This document shows positions 45,987 through 53,490 of a stretch of 64,000 nt of DNA, in pieces. The position numbers and the translations under genes are program-made. The DNA comes from Terrihalobacillus insolitus (GTDB lineage: Bacteria; Bacillota; Bacilli; Bacillales; Amphibacillaceae). The stretch is taken from positions 186,001-250,000 of the forward strand of contig NZ_JAMQKB010000002.1 in assembly GCF_028416575.1 (NCBI RefSeq), given 5' to 3'. Within the stretch, counting starts at the first letter, position 1; each line of letters opens with the position of its first letter. The notes beneath the pieces are model-generated. The model searched no databases and was not told the DNA's origin. It was given only the letters and a program-made list of their open reading frames with translations.

Positions 45987-46592
45987 ATGGGTAAGCGTAC
46001 TTTTATCATCAGTGCCATTAGCTTCACTACTCTTTTCCTTGTAGCTTGTCAAGAGGAAGAAAGCTTACCGAACCAAAAGAACCAAAATCCCACGACCATA
46101 CAAGTAAAAGATTCGGATCCAATCAAAAAACAAACATTATCCAATGAGCAAATTGCCAATCACTTAGCCGATCTTGCTAATGACGTTCCTAATGTCCAAG
46201 GTGCTACCTCTGTAGTCGCTGGTTCATATGCTGTTGTCGGAATTGATGTTGATAAAGATTTAGATCGATCTCGAGTAGGGACTATAAAATACACAGTTCT
46301 AGAAGCTTTACAAGAAGATCCTTATGGGAAAACAGCAATTGTAATTGCAGATGCGGATGGTACTGAACGAATTAAGCAAATGGCTGACAAAATAGAACAA
46401 GGACATCCAATTCAAGGAGTAGTAGATGAGCTTTCTGCGATTGTTGGAAGATATATGCCAGAATTCCCAATTAATGAAGATCAGCCATCAGAACCAGATC
46501 AAAATGAAGAAGTTATTCCTAAAGAAGATGAAAAGGAATTAGATCAAATTCAAGATGATCAATCTAACAATAAGATTAATGAAAGCTCATAA
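45987..46592 (+). CDS. ylaJ: YhcN/YlaJ family sporulation lipoprotein
   Basis: 201-aa lipoprotein. Signal peptide MGKRTFIISAISFTTLFL with lipobox LVAC (Cys at about residue 21), then the YhcN/YlaJ domain (IANHLADLANDVPNVQGATSVVAGSYAVVGIDV and VVDELSAIVGRYMPEFP). The last 40 residues are acidic and glutamine/asparagine-rich. Family members are made in the forespore and affect germination. The ATG at 45987 has AAGGAGGAG 9 nt upstream; the frame upstream is open but not coding. Terminator follows. Confidence 0.9.
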   Translation: MGKRTFIISAISFTTLFLVACQEEESLPNQKNQNPTTIQVKDSDPIKKQTLSNEQIANHLADLANDVPNVQGATSVVAGSYAVVGIDVDKDLDRSRVGTIKYTVLEALQEDPYGKTAIVIADADGTERIKQMADKIEQGHPIQGVVDELSAIVGRYMPEFPINEDQPSEPDQNEEVIPKEDEKELDQIQDDQSNNKINESS

Positions 46593-46596
46593 CCTA

Positions 46597-46628
46597 AAAG
46601 ACCCTCCAACTCTTGAGGGTCTTTTTTT
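46597..46628 (+). terminator. Terminator after the ylaJ-type gene
   Basis: AAAGACCCTC and GAGGGTCTTT form a 10-bp stem followed by TTTT. Confidence 0.85.
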
Positions 46629-46654
46629 CCAAGAAGCACTAATAAATCGAGGAA

Positions 46655-46912
46655 TTACAGCTCACTGTGCTGCCTTTCATTATAATAATGAACACCAAAT
46701 TGAGATCCTTCCGATACCATCTTAGCATTTTCAGGATCTTCTATGTCTGGAACACCAGCTTGTTTAATAGGGAGCTGATTCGAAACTTGAATTGCTCCAT
46801 TCTTTCCTTCTTTTTCTTTTGTCTTTTTCAACCGATCGGGACAAATAGCCAAATAGCTAGCAATACTAGTTGTTATGGCACCTGCAACAATAAACATTAC
46901 CTTTTTAATCAT
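46655..46912 (-). CDS. Small single-helix membrane protein, unknown
   Basis: 85-aa protein not recognised from a known family. It has one N-terminal hydrophobic helix (KVMFIVAGAITTSIASYLAI), a lysine/glutamate-rich stretch (RLKKTKEKEGKNG) and a polar C-terminus (GSQFGVHYYNERQHSEL). AAGGTGG lies 6 nt before the ATG, which favours a real gene; codon use looks like its neighbours. It lies between ylaJ and ylaI, where B. subtilis has nothing equivalent that I recall. Confidence 0.65.
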   Translation of the reverse strand: MIKKVMFIVAGAITTSIASYLAICPDRLKKTKEKEGKNGAIQVSNQLPIKQAGVPDIEDPENAKMVSEGSQFGVHYYNERQHSEL

Positions 46913-47053
46913 AGTCACCACCTTCTTAGTCTATTTAATTTCCCGATTGTATATAGAATAAACATAAACACAATGAAAACGCATTCATATATCATTATCT
47001 ATTTTTATCACTTTGTGTTACAATAGGCTGAAAGATAAAAGAGAGGTGACAAC

Positions 47054-47257
47054 ATGCGGGTAAAATGTGTGATTTGTGATACGATCGAAAATATTGAAAA
47101 GAACTCTCTACAAGCGAAACGACTCAGAAATCGCCGAATCCACATGTATCTCTGTAATAAATGCAATAATCGCATTGAAAAGAAGACAAAAGAGAGGCAT
47201 GCAACAGGCAACTTCAGATTATATCGCGAAAAGAAAACGACTGATTGCTTATTATAA
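47054..47257 (+). CDS. ylaI: YlaI family zinc-finger-like protein
   Basis: 67-aa protein closely matching YlaI: MRVKCVICDTIENIEKNSL, QAKRLRNRRIHMYLCNKC and ERHATGNFRLYRE. Two CxxC pairs (CVIC, CNKC) suggest a bound zinc ion. Function unknown. GAGAGGTGA precedes the ATG by 5 nt; a TGTTACAAT extended -10 lies just upstream (47018-47026). Confidence 0.92.
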   Translation: MRVKCVICDTIENIEKNSLQAKRLRNRRIHMYLCNKCNNRIEKKTKERHATGNFRLYREKKTTDCLL

Positions 47258-47274
47258 ATGAAACCAACTATTCA

Positions 47275-47314
47275 AAAAAGACATCCTCTTAATAATGTGA
47301 GAATGTCTTTTTTG
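47275..47314. terminator. Bidirectional terminator between ylaI and ylaH
   Basis: AAAAAAGACAT and ATGTCTTTTTT with an inner CTC/GAG pairing form a hairpin between convergent genes. Confidence 0.82.
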
Positions 47315-47318
47315 CATT

Positions 47319-47690
47319 TTATTTTTGGTGGTCAGATACCCTGTTTTGTCTTTCCCTGTGAAGTCGTACACGGTAAATAGCTAATACGATTGCTATTATC
47401 GATAGGCTTTCTGCAATTGGCAAATATAATCCTAAAATAGTCAAAATAATGGATCCAATGGCAAGGAGAATATAGATAACGACATTCTTTAAAATGGGTA
47501 GTTTCCTTGCAAATCCAAGTTTATATGTTATAGCTGACAATATAAAGATAGTGAAGTATAGAATAAAAGTTCCCTGTACCAAAATAGCCGTTTCCACATC
47601 ATTATTCAAATTTATTTCGGAACCAATCTGCCTAAAAAGAAAATCAGTCAAAGGGCTTAGGTTTGTCGGCATCTGCATGACATTACTCAT
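47319..47690 (-). CDS. ylaH: YlaH-like membrane protein
   Basis: 123-aa protein with three hydrophobic segments (ILVQGTFILYFTIFILSAITY, NVVIYILLAIGSIILTILGLYL, LSIIAIVLAIYRVRL) after an amphipathic N-terminus; the C-tail is basic. Matches the YlaH-like family by topology and by position next to ylaI. Function unknown. In B. subtilis typA (bipA) lies next to it; here it does not. Confidence 0.85.
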   Translation of the reverse strand: MSNVMQMPTNLSPLTDFLFRQIGSEINLNNDVETAILVQGTFILYFTIFILSAITYKLGFARKLPILKNVVIYILLAIGSIILTILGLYLPIAESLSIIAIVLAIYRVRLHRERQNRVSDHQK

Positions 47691-47834
47691 TGTACGTTCC
47701 CCCTATGTACATCTTAATCCCCTACCCTTAACATCATACTAAATCAAATGGAATGAAGCTAGTCTTACTATGTGTTCTTTCATAAAAAAATAAGTTATAC
47801 TAATAACTGAAATAAAATTAAGGTGGTTATAAAA

Positions 47835-48017
47835 GTGAAGAAAATACAATTCCCTATGTTACTATTAGCATTTTTGGTTATTTTGTCTTATATGCTCGTT
47901 GGAGTTGCAATTGGTTACCGTAATTACATTTTGGCAATATTTTTTGTTGTCTTAGGATTTGTTTTAATGGGCTTTGGACTCGCTAGAAAACGAAGAAATA
48001 ACAACACAGTAAATTAA
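47835..48017 (+). CDS. ylaF: Small membrane protein at the ylaF position
   Basis: 60-aa protein, nearly all two hydrophobic helices (FPMLLLAFLVILSYMLVGVAIG and YILAIFFVVLGFVLMGFGLA) with a basic tail (RKRRNNNTVN). Size, topology and position resemble B. subtilis YlaF. GTG at 47835 is chosen, as AAGGTGG lies 8 nt upstream. It ends at a terminator shared with suhB. Confidence 0.75.
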   Translation: MKKIQFPMLLLAFLVILSYMLVGVAIGYRNYILAIFFVVLGFVLMGFGLARKRRNNNTVN

Positions 48018-48042
48018 ACCCTTGTAAAACAAGGGTTTTCTT
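48016..48042. terminator. Terminator between ylaF and suhB
   Basis: AACCCTTGT and ACAAGGGTT, 9-bp stem with a 3-nt loop, followed by TTCTTCT. Confidence 0.7.
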
Positions 48043-48046
48043 CTAT

Positions 48047-48847
48047 TTACTTTAAATCAACGTATTCATTAACAATTTGATGATAAAGACTTGGATTGCA
48101 TGTTAAAACAGTACTTTTGTTGAGCATGTCTAATTCTTTTCCATCGGCTGTTGTAGTGATTCCACCTACTTCATTCACAAGGATGACCCCAGCAGCAATA
48201 TCCCATGGAGCAAGATTCATCGTTAAATACGCATCGACAATCCCCTCTGCTACAAAAGCAAATTCAAGTGCTGCAGAGCCATATGAACGTGTCCCTCGTA
48301 CTTTTCTTACTAATTTTTGCATTTTTTTCTCGTCCACTTTTCGGTTTTCGCTTGTCCAGAAATTGTTTAAACCTATTATTGCTTCCTCGAGTTTTCTGTC
48401 CTCGAGGTTCGGAAGCTTTTCCCCATTTTTGAAGGCTCCTTTTCCTCGCTGAACATTGTAAAGCGTATCTTCCATCACATTATATATTAATCCAATTTCA
48501 CCTACTCCATCTATAAAAATCCCAACCGATATCGCAAAATTCCTTTTTTGGTGCACAAAATTCATTGTCCCATCAATTGGATCGACAATCCAAACAACTC
48601 CAGCTAAATCAGAAATATCATGCCCAAATCCTTCTTCACTTAACAGTTTATGATCTGGATAGGTGGTAGCTATTTTTTCTGCTATTACTTTTTCTGTGTG
48701 TCGATCCATTTCTGTAACCAGATCATTTGGGTTTTCTTTTGTGTCGATCGATAAAGGATCATCAATCCTATCTTTTATGTGGTAACCAGCCTCTAATACC
48801 CATTTTTTAGCGTGGTCATACAATTGCTGTCGATTCGTTTCATCCAT
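48047..48847 (-). CDS. suhB: Inositol monophosphatase family protein (YktC)
   Basis: Mg-dependent sugar phosphatase family. Motif 1 WIVDPIDGTMNFVHQ and motif 2 LAPWDIAAGVILVNEVGG hold the metal ligands; SEEGFGHD carries the first Glu; GTRSYGSAALE is conserved. In B. subtilis YktC acts on inositol phosphates and possibly other substrates. The start is uncertain: ATG at 48847 (266 aa) fits homologue length with GGAGG 11 nt upstream; a TTG at 48853 has better spacing, and an ATG at 48865 has no SD. Confidence 0.92.
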   Translation of the reverse strand: MDETNRQQLYDHAKKWVLEAGYHIKDRIDDPLSIDTKENPNDLVTEMDRHTEKVIAEKIATTYPDHKLLSEEGFGHDISDLAGVVWIVDPIDGTMNFVHQKRNFAISVGIFIDGVGEIGLIYNVMEDTLYNVQRGKGAFKNGEKLPNLEDRKLEEAIIGLNNFWTSENRKVDEKKMQKLVRKVRGTRSYGSAALEFAFVAEGIVDAYLTMNLAPWDIAAGVILVNEVGGITTTADGKELDMLNKSTVLTCNPSLYHQIVNEYVDLK

Positions 48848-48995
48848 TTGCAACTTGTCCTCCATCCTACATGTTTCTATTCATCTTACCAAATAATATT
48901 GACACATGCACAATTAACACTCCTTATTGTTGGTCACAATTTTAAAATTACTATGAGTTTTGCAAACAGGATCTGGTGATAAGACTTTTTTAAAA

Positions 48996-49022
48996 TCAAA
49001 AAAAAACGAGCGACTTGCCCGC
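48996..49022 (-). terminator. Possible terminator after ykzI
   Basis: On the minus strand AGCG-ggcaagt-CGCT is a short stem followed by CGTTTTTTTTT. Confidence 0.45.
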
Positions 49023-49023
49023 T

Positions 49024-49212
49024 TCAATTTAGCAATCGATTTAATTCCTGTCGAAGCTTTTCTAACCGTTCCTTTGTTTTTCGTACCTGCTCTCTATCCC
49101 CTTCTACCATGGCATCATGCAATGTAACCAATTCATAGTCAATTTCCATTCGAATAACTGGAAGTTGCTCTTTTGCTTCTATCCGTTTAAAAACTTCCAT
49201 CACATGCTTCAA
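49024..49212 (-). CDS. ykzI: YkzI-position small helical protein
   Basis: 62-aa charged protein predicted as two helices (VFKRIEAKEQLPVIRMEIDYE and DREQVRKTKERLEKLRQELN). No known domain. Size and place between yktB and yktC/suhB correspond to B. subtilis YkzI. ATG start; SD GAGCGTGAAAAGG is weak. Confidence 0.7.
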   Translation of the reverse strand: MKHVMEVFKRIEAKEQLPVIRMEIDYELVTLHDAMVEGDREQVRKTKERLEKLRQELNRLLN

Positions 49213-49393
49213 GCCTTTTCACGCTCCTTTTCATACTGCTATCTACTACTATTATATAATCCGAAACCATTTTTGTGTCATTTCATCCTCTAATATGCAG
49301 ACCTAAATTTGCATCAGTCATACTTAATCATTATTTTTTGTAGAAATATGTGGTAAACTGTTATCAAGAATTATCGTGAAAGGAGAGCGGCTA

Positions 49394-50008
49394 TTGTCAA
49401 CATTTATTGGATTTTCTGAACAGGATTTTGAAATATTTTCTATTGAAGGACTTGACGAGAGAATGGAGGCCATCCAAAACTATATACAACCAAAATTTAA
49501 ATTGATTGGGGATGACGTAACCACTTACCTCAGCAACGCCTTAGAGTTAGATATGTTTTTACATATTGCTAAACATGCTAGAAGATCTGTTAACCCCCCA
49601 AAGGATACTTGGTTAGCGGTCGCGGCAAATAAACGTGGATACAAAAAACATCCCCACTTCCAAATTGGTCTATTTGATGATCACGTTTTCGTTTGGTTTG
49701 CATTGATTTATGAGCTTCCAATGAAGACAGAAATAGCAAAAAAATTGTTGGATCATTATCAGGACTTAAAAGCATTGCCTGCCAATTTCGTCATTTCTTT
49801 AGACCATACAAAAAAAGATGCTTTTCCAATTTCCGATTTACAGACCGAACATCTTGAACGTTTTCGTGATGTAAAAAAGGCAGAATTTTTAATTGGGCGA
49901 CACTTTCAAAAGACGGATCCGATCATTCAAGATGGAAAAGCATTCATTACAGAAGTAAAGAAGACGTTTGATACAATGATCCCGTTGTATCAGATTTCAA
50001 CGGATTAA
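49394..50008 (+). CDS. yktB: UPF0637 family protein YktB
   Basis: 204-aa conserved protein of unknown function. Characteristic stretches: FIGFSEQDFEIFSIEGLDERM, HIAKHARRSVNPPKDTWLAV and YKKHPHFQIGLFDDHVFVWF. The TTG start is chosen because AAAGGAG lies 8 nt upstream; the earlier GTG at 49376 would include this SD in the gene. Convergent with yktA. Confidence 0.92.
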   Translation: MSTFIGFSEQDFEIFSIEGLDERMEAIQNYIQPKFKLIGDDVTTYLSNALELDMFLHIAKHARRSVNPPKDTWLAVAANKRGYKKHPHFQIGLFDDHVFVWFALIYELPMKTEIAKKLLDHYQDLKALPANFVISLDHTKKDAFPISDLQTEHLERFRDVKKAEFLIGRHFQKTDPIIQDGKAFITEVKKTFDTMIPLYQISTD

Positions 50009-50030
50009 CTTTTTCCAAAAACACGCACTA
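50007..50030 (-). repeat. Possible scar of the inverted-repeat family
   Basis: AACTTTTTCCAAAAACACGCACTA resembles the left end of the family read in reverse, with a few changes. Weak. Confidence 0.3.
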
Positions 50031-50034
50031 ACAG

Positions 50035-50066
50035 AAAACAGCTTAAGAGCACTCTCAAGCTGTTTT
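50035..50066. terminator. Bidirectional terminator between yktB and yktA
   Basis: AAAACAGCTT and AAGCTGTTTT with an inner GAG/CTC pairing form the stem; it overlaps the yktA stop. Confidence 0.75.
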
Positions 50067-50333
50067 CATGTTTATTTTCTTGCCTTCTTGTGATTCCTTT
50101 GCTTTTTGAATCGTATGGTAGCTAGAATACCCAGAGTCTTTTTCAAATTTCGCAAACAATTGTTTTTCTTCGCTTTTAGAAGGGACGATTTGTTTAAACC
50201 TAGTATAGGTTATCATTAGATCCTCTCGCTTCACTCCTTGCTCATACGCTTGCTCTACAAGCGAGAAAAAATTTACTACATCAATCATTTCTTGTTTTGA
50301 CCATGATTCATCTAGCGGATAACTATATTCCAT
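50055..50333 (-). CDS. yktA: UPF0223 family protein YktA
   Basis: 92-aa protein with the UPF0223 pattern: YSYPLDESWSKQEMIDVVNF, VEQAYEQGVKREDLM, YTRFKQIVPSKSEEKQ and KDSGYSSYHTIQKAKE. Function unknown. ATG start with GAAAGGAT upstream. Next to yktB as in B. subtilis. Confidence 0.93.
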   Translation of the reverse strand: MEYSYPLDESWSKQEMIDVVNFFSLVEQAYEQGVKREDLMITYTRFKQIVPSKSEEKQLFAKFEKDSGYSSYHTIQKAKESQEGKKINMKTA

Positions 50334-50376
50334 ATGTTCAATCCTTTCTAAGTTGTTGCTGAAGCCTTTTAAACAC

Positions 50377-51336
50377 TTATGTTGCCCATTGCATCCTGAT
50401 CTCTTCTGCCTTTGTTATGATTCTAGAAAAAAGTTCATCAACAGATGGGATATCCTCTATTTGTCCAGTTATTTGCCCTGCCCAGCCAAATCCTTCTAAT
50501 TCCTGCCCATCTATAGCATACCTTTTGTTAGCGGTACCGCTAATATATGATTTCAATACTTCAAAACCTGGCTGTCCCTCTTCTAAACGCACAATATTCT
50601 CTGTCCAGTCGTTTCGCAGAGCTCTTGCAGGTGCTCCGATTGATTTTTTAATAACAACCGTGTCCTTTTCATCTGCGTGAATCAGAGCATCTTTATAAAC
50701 AGGATGTGCGTGTATACATTCCTTTGTTGCGATAAAACGTGTTCCCATTTCAATCCCTTCCGCACCAAGAGAAAGAGCCGCAATCAATCCTCGACCATCA
50801 CCAATTCCGCCAGAGGCAATAACAGGAATGGAAACCGAATCAACCACTTTAGGTGTTAGGACAAATGTACCAATATCGTCTCTACCTAGATGACCTCCAC
50901 CCTCATTTCCGACTACCATGACAGCATCAGCCCCAAGCTCTTCTGCCTTTTCTGCTTGACGTCTTGCTGCAACGAGCACTAATTTCTTTATATTGTGTCC
51001 CTCCACCATTTCTAGTACAGGTTTTGGATTCCCACCTGTAACAGAGATAACAGGTACTTGTTCATCGATTGCTACCTCCACCATTTCTTCAAAGGGGCGA
51101 CCGTGTTGACCTATCGCAAAATTCACCCCAAATGGTTTATCTGTCATTAACCGCAGACGCCTGATTTCATCTCGTAATTCATTGGGGTCGTCTAAACTCA
51201 TCGCTGTTATTTGTCCCAGCCCACCTGCCTTAGATACTGCTGCCGCTAACTCTGCATATGCTAAATGTGCAAGACCTCCTTGAATGATCGGATAAGTAAT
51301 ACCTAGCAATTCTGTTACTCGTGTATTCCATTTCAT
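50377..51336 (-). CDS. Nitronate monooxygenase / FabK-like flavoprotein
   Basis: 319-aa FMN-binding TIM barrel of the 2-nitropropane dioxygenase family. Typical features: YPIIQGGLAHLAYAELAAAVSKAGGLG at the N-terminus, GNEGGGHLGRDDIG with the conserved His, VPVIASGGIGDGRG and GAEGIEMGTRFIATKEC for phosphate binding. It could oxidise nitronates; the FabK enoyl-reductase role is less likely but cannot be excluded. It is divergent from speA and is not a fixed part of the B. subtilis order here. Confidence 0.88.
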   Translation of the reverse strand: MKWNTRVTELLGITYPIIQGGLAHLAYAELAAAVSKAGGLGQITAMSLDDPNELRDEIRRLRLMTDKPFGVNFAIGQHGRPFEEMVEVAIDEQVPVISVTGGNPKPVLEMVEGHNIKKLVLVAARRQAEKAEELGADAVMVVGNEGGGHLGRDDIGTFVLTPKVVDSVSIPVIASGGIGDGRGLIAALSLGAEGIEMGTRFIATKECIHAHPVYKDALIHADEKDTVVIKKSIGAPARALRNDWTENIVRLEEGQPGFEVLKSYISGTANKRYAIDGQELEGFGWAGQITGQIEDIPSVDELFSRIITKAEEIRMQWAT

Positions 51337-51370
51337 GTAAAATAATCCCTCCCTTTATTTTATAAGTGAG

Positions 51371-51387
51371 TTGAACATCCTCATTAA
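51371..51387 (+). repeat. Possible scar of the inverted-repeat family
   Basis: TTGAACATCCTCATTAA matches the outer right end of the family; no partner end. Weak. Confidence 0.35.
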
Positions 51388-51440
51388 GTTTAACATGATT
51401 GGAGAAATAGATGCTAAGACTAGTCATTAACTCACTAATT

Positions 51441-51449
51441 TGCTATAAT
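51441..51449 (+). promoter_or_regulatory. Extended -10 promoter element upstream of speA
   Basis: TGCTATAAT is a consensus extended -10, about 60 nt before the speA ATG; the -35 region is poor. Confidence 0.5.
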
Positions 51450-51507
51450 GCTTTTGCTTTACCATTTGATACGAATGCTTAATTATATGAAGAGGTGCAG
51501 GTATATT

Positions 51508-52980
51508 ATGTTGTCACAATTAAACACACCATTATTTACAGGACTACTTAATCACACCCAAAAAAATCCGGTGCAATTTCACATACCCGGACACAAAAAA
51601 GGTGCTGGAATGGATCCAGCATTTCGATCCTTTATTGGAGAAAACGCGTTGGCCATTGACTTAATTAATATTGAACCATTAGATGATTTGCATCACCCAC
51701 AAGGTATGATTAAAGAAGCACAAGAGTTGGCTGCCCAAGCATTTGGAGCAGATCATACTTTTTTTTCTGTACAAGGGACGAGCGGGGCAATTATGACAAT
51801 GGTACTCAGCGTTTGCGGACCAGGGGATAAAATAATTGTGCCAAGAAATATCCACAAGTCTGTCACAACAGCTATTATTTTTTCTGGTGCTACACCTATA
51901 TTTATTCACCCAGAACTAGACAAGTCTCTAGGAATTTCCCATGGGATTACACCTAAAGCTGTGAGCAAAGCATTACAGGCACACCCTGATGCAAAGGCTG
52001 TATTGGTCATAAACCCAACATATTTTGGCATCGCAGCTGATCTTAAGAAGATAGTGGATATCGCACATGAGTGGGATACCCCAGTTTTGGTCGATGAAGC
52101 ACATGGTGTTCATATTCATTTCCATGAACAGTTACCAATTTCGGCAATGGATGCAGGTGCAGATTTAGCAGCTACAAGTGTCCATAAATTAGGTGGATCC
52201 CTTACACAAAGTTCTATTTTAAATTTAAAGGAAGGCCTTGTCTCTCATGAAAGAGTGCAAAGTGTACTTTCTATGTTAACAACTACGTCTACTTCCTACA
52301 TCCTCCTTGCATCGTTAGACGCGGCAAGAAAGCACCTTGCCACAATGGGAAAAAGCCTTATTAATGAGACAATCAAACTGGCTCAGTCAGCACGAGAGGT
52401 AATTAACCAAATCCCTGGGCTTTATTGTGTTGGAGAAGAAATAATTGGTAGTGAGGCTATATATGCTTATGATCCAACAAAATTAATCATATCCGTGAAA
52501 AATTTAGGTTTAACTGGATACGATGTCGAGGTTTGGTTACGTGAACATTGTTCAATAGAAGTGGAACTTTCAGACTTGTACAACATTTTGTGTATTATTA
52601 CTCCAGGAGATACACAAACAGAGGTTACACTTTTAACTGAAGCCCTTCAAAAGCTTTCGGATGAAACAGCATTCACCAATAATGAAAAGGGCATTACAGT
52701 TAGAGTTCCAGATATTCCGCTATTGGCGCTTTCACCAAGAGAAGCCTTCTATTCCGAATCCGAAACAATCCAATTTCAGGATGCATCAGGCAGAATTAGT
52801 GCGGAATCTATTATGATTTACCCGCCTGGAATTCCTGTTTTTATACCTGGAGAAATCATTTCAAAAGATAATATCCGTTATATTAATGAAAATTTAAATG
52901 CAGGTCTACCTGTACAAGGTTTAGAAGATGAATCATTACAAACCATTCGAGTAATTAAAGAACATCGTGCATTTAAATAA
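51508..52980 (+). CDS. speA: Arginine decarboxylase SpeA (Orn/Lys/Arg decarboxylase, PLP)
   Basis: 490-aa fold-type I PLP decarboxylase; in B. subtilis SpeA makes agmatine from arginine for spermidine synthesis. N-terminal FHIPGHKKGAGMDP, QGTSGAIMTMV cofactor loop, LVDEAHGVHIHFH and the PLP lysine in TSVHKLGGSLTQSS are present, with the C-terminal Orn/Lys/Arg decarboxylase domain (FYSESETIQFQDASGRISAE, YPPGIPVFIPGE). ATG at 51508 gives exactly the length of B. subtilis SpeA; GAGGTG lies 10 nt upstream. It lies beside sr1 and near pdh, as in B. subtilis. Lysine specificity cannot be ruled out. Confidence 0.9.
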   Translation: MLSQLNTPLFTGLLNHTQKNPVQFHIPGHKKGAGMDPAFRSFIGENALAIDLINIEPLDDLHHPQGMIKEAQELAAQAFGADHTFFSVQGTSGAIMTMVLSVCGPGDKIIVPRNIHKSVTTAIIFSGATPIFIHPELDKSLGISHGITPKAVSKALQAHPDAKAVLVINPTYFGIAADLKKIVDIAHEWDTPVLVDEAHGVHIHFHEQLPISAMDAGADLAATSVHKLGGSLTQSSILNLKEGLVSHERVQSVLSMLTTTSTSYILLASLDAARKHLATMGKSLINETIKLAQSAREVINQIPGLYCVGEEIIGSEAIYAYDPTKLIISVKNLGLTGYDVEVWLREHCSIEVELSDLYNILCIITPGDTQTEVTLLTEALQKLSDETAFTNNEKGITVRVPDIPLLALSPREAFYSESETIQFQDASGRISAESIMIYPPGIPVFIPGEIISKDNIRYINENLNAGLPVQGLEDESLQTIRVIKEHRAFK

Positions 52981-53127
52981 AGAGAAATCCATTGTTTCAT
53001 CTAGGAATTCTGTTTTTAGAAATAATTCACAACAAACAAGCCACAAATGTCAAAAACTTAACTTCAAGATAATTGCTAATTTAAATGAACCTGTCATCCT
53101 AGTCGATCATTTTGCTCATTTCATTAA

Positions 53128-53173
53128 AGAAAAAAACGAGTGTAAGAACCGTTATGGCTCACACTCGTTTTCC
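53128..53173 (-). terminator. Terminator of the SR1-type RNA
   Basis: Read on the minus strand, AAACGAGTGT and ACACTCGTTT form a 10-bp stem, with an inner GG/CC step, followed by TTTTC. It ends the transcript from the promoter at 53376-53404 and can also stop speA transcripts. Confidence 0.82.
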
Positions 53174-53220
53174 TAGTTATGTGTAATGTTTCGCCACCTT
53201 ATTTAAACTTGTGGCGGAAA

Positions 53221-53334
53221 CTATCTTTCGTCTTTCTCGTCGCAATTAGAGCATTTACTGTAAAGAGTTGTAACCTTTTCATCGTCAAAGTGTTCGATAA
53301 TGCTTTGGCATTCCTGACAGACAATTGTTCCCAT
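53221..53334 (-). CDS. sr1P: GapA-binding peptide SR1P
   Basis: 37-aa peptide translated by hand, MGTIVCQECQSIIEHFDDE then KVTTLYSKCSNCDEKDER. It matches SR1P of B. subtilis in the start MGTIVCQ-C, the EKVTTLY core and the second cysteine pair (CSNC), so a zinc-ribbon-like fold is likely. SR1P binds the glycolytic GAPDH GapA and promotes GapA-RNase J1 interaction in B. subtilis. SD GGGAG lies 9 nt before the ATG. A longer frame on the same strand overlaps it but has no family resemblance. Confidence 0.88.
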   Translation of the reverse strand: MGTIVCQECQSIIEHFDDEKVTTLYSKCSNCDEKDER

Positions 53335-53375
53335 ATTGTCCAACTCCCTTTTTTGTAATCGCTTCCTATATACAT

Positions 53376-53404
53376 ATTATAAAAGGTGTGACCACAAAAT
53401 TCAA
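53376..53404 (-). promoter_or_regulatory. Sigma-A promoter of sr1
   Basis: On the minus strand: -35 TTGAAT (53399-53404), 17-nt spacer, -10 TATAAT (53376-53381); transcription should start near 53369, about 35 nt before the SR1P start codon. Confidence 0.8.
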
Positions 53405-53442
53405 TAGTATGACACAAATATTTTATTTGTGTCATACTATTG
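53402..53442. promoter_or_regulatory. 41-nt palindromic operator at sr1, probable CcpN sites
   Basis: CAATAGTATGACACAAATA, three bases, then its exact reverse complement. Each arm carries TGTGTCATACT (minus strand 53406-53416, plus strand 53428-53438), which fits the CcpN operator consensus TRTGHYATAYW as I recall it. The promoter-side end overlaps the -35 box. In B. subtilis CcpN represses sr1, gapB and pckA during growth on glycolytic carbon. Confidence 0.72.
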
Positions 53443-53490
53443 TCAAAAAAGAACATTCCAAAAATCCTTCCGACGAGAATTTTTGCCAAA

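Larger units (their letters stand above)
53128..53369 (-). ncRNA. sr1: SR1-type dual-function small RNA
   Basis: Predicted transcript of about 240 nt from the sigma-A promoter upstream to the terminator. It encodes the SR1P peptide and sits between speA and the deacetylase/pdh region, as sr1 does between speA and pdhD in B. subtilis, where the RNA also base-pairs with ahrC mRNA. A second hairpin (GTTTCCGCCAC/GTGGCGAAAC, 53191-53217) lies between the peptide stop and the terminator. Whether the 3' part pairs with an ahrC mRNA cannot be tested here. Confidence 0.8.

Noticed and set aside
52967..53176. 69-codon plus-strand frame after speA
   Set aside because: Overlaps the SR1 terminator, lacks an SD and has no similarity.
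53199..53489. 96-codon minus-strand frame over sr1
   Set aside because: It is the wrong frame of the SR1P gene and reads through the operator palindrome; the 37-aa SR1P frame has the SD and the family match.
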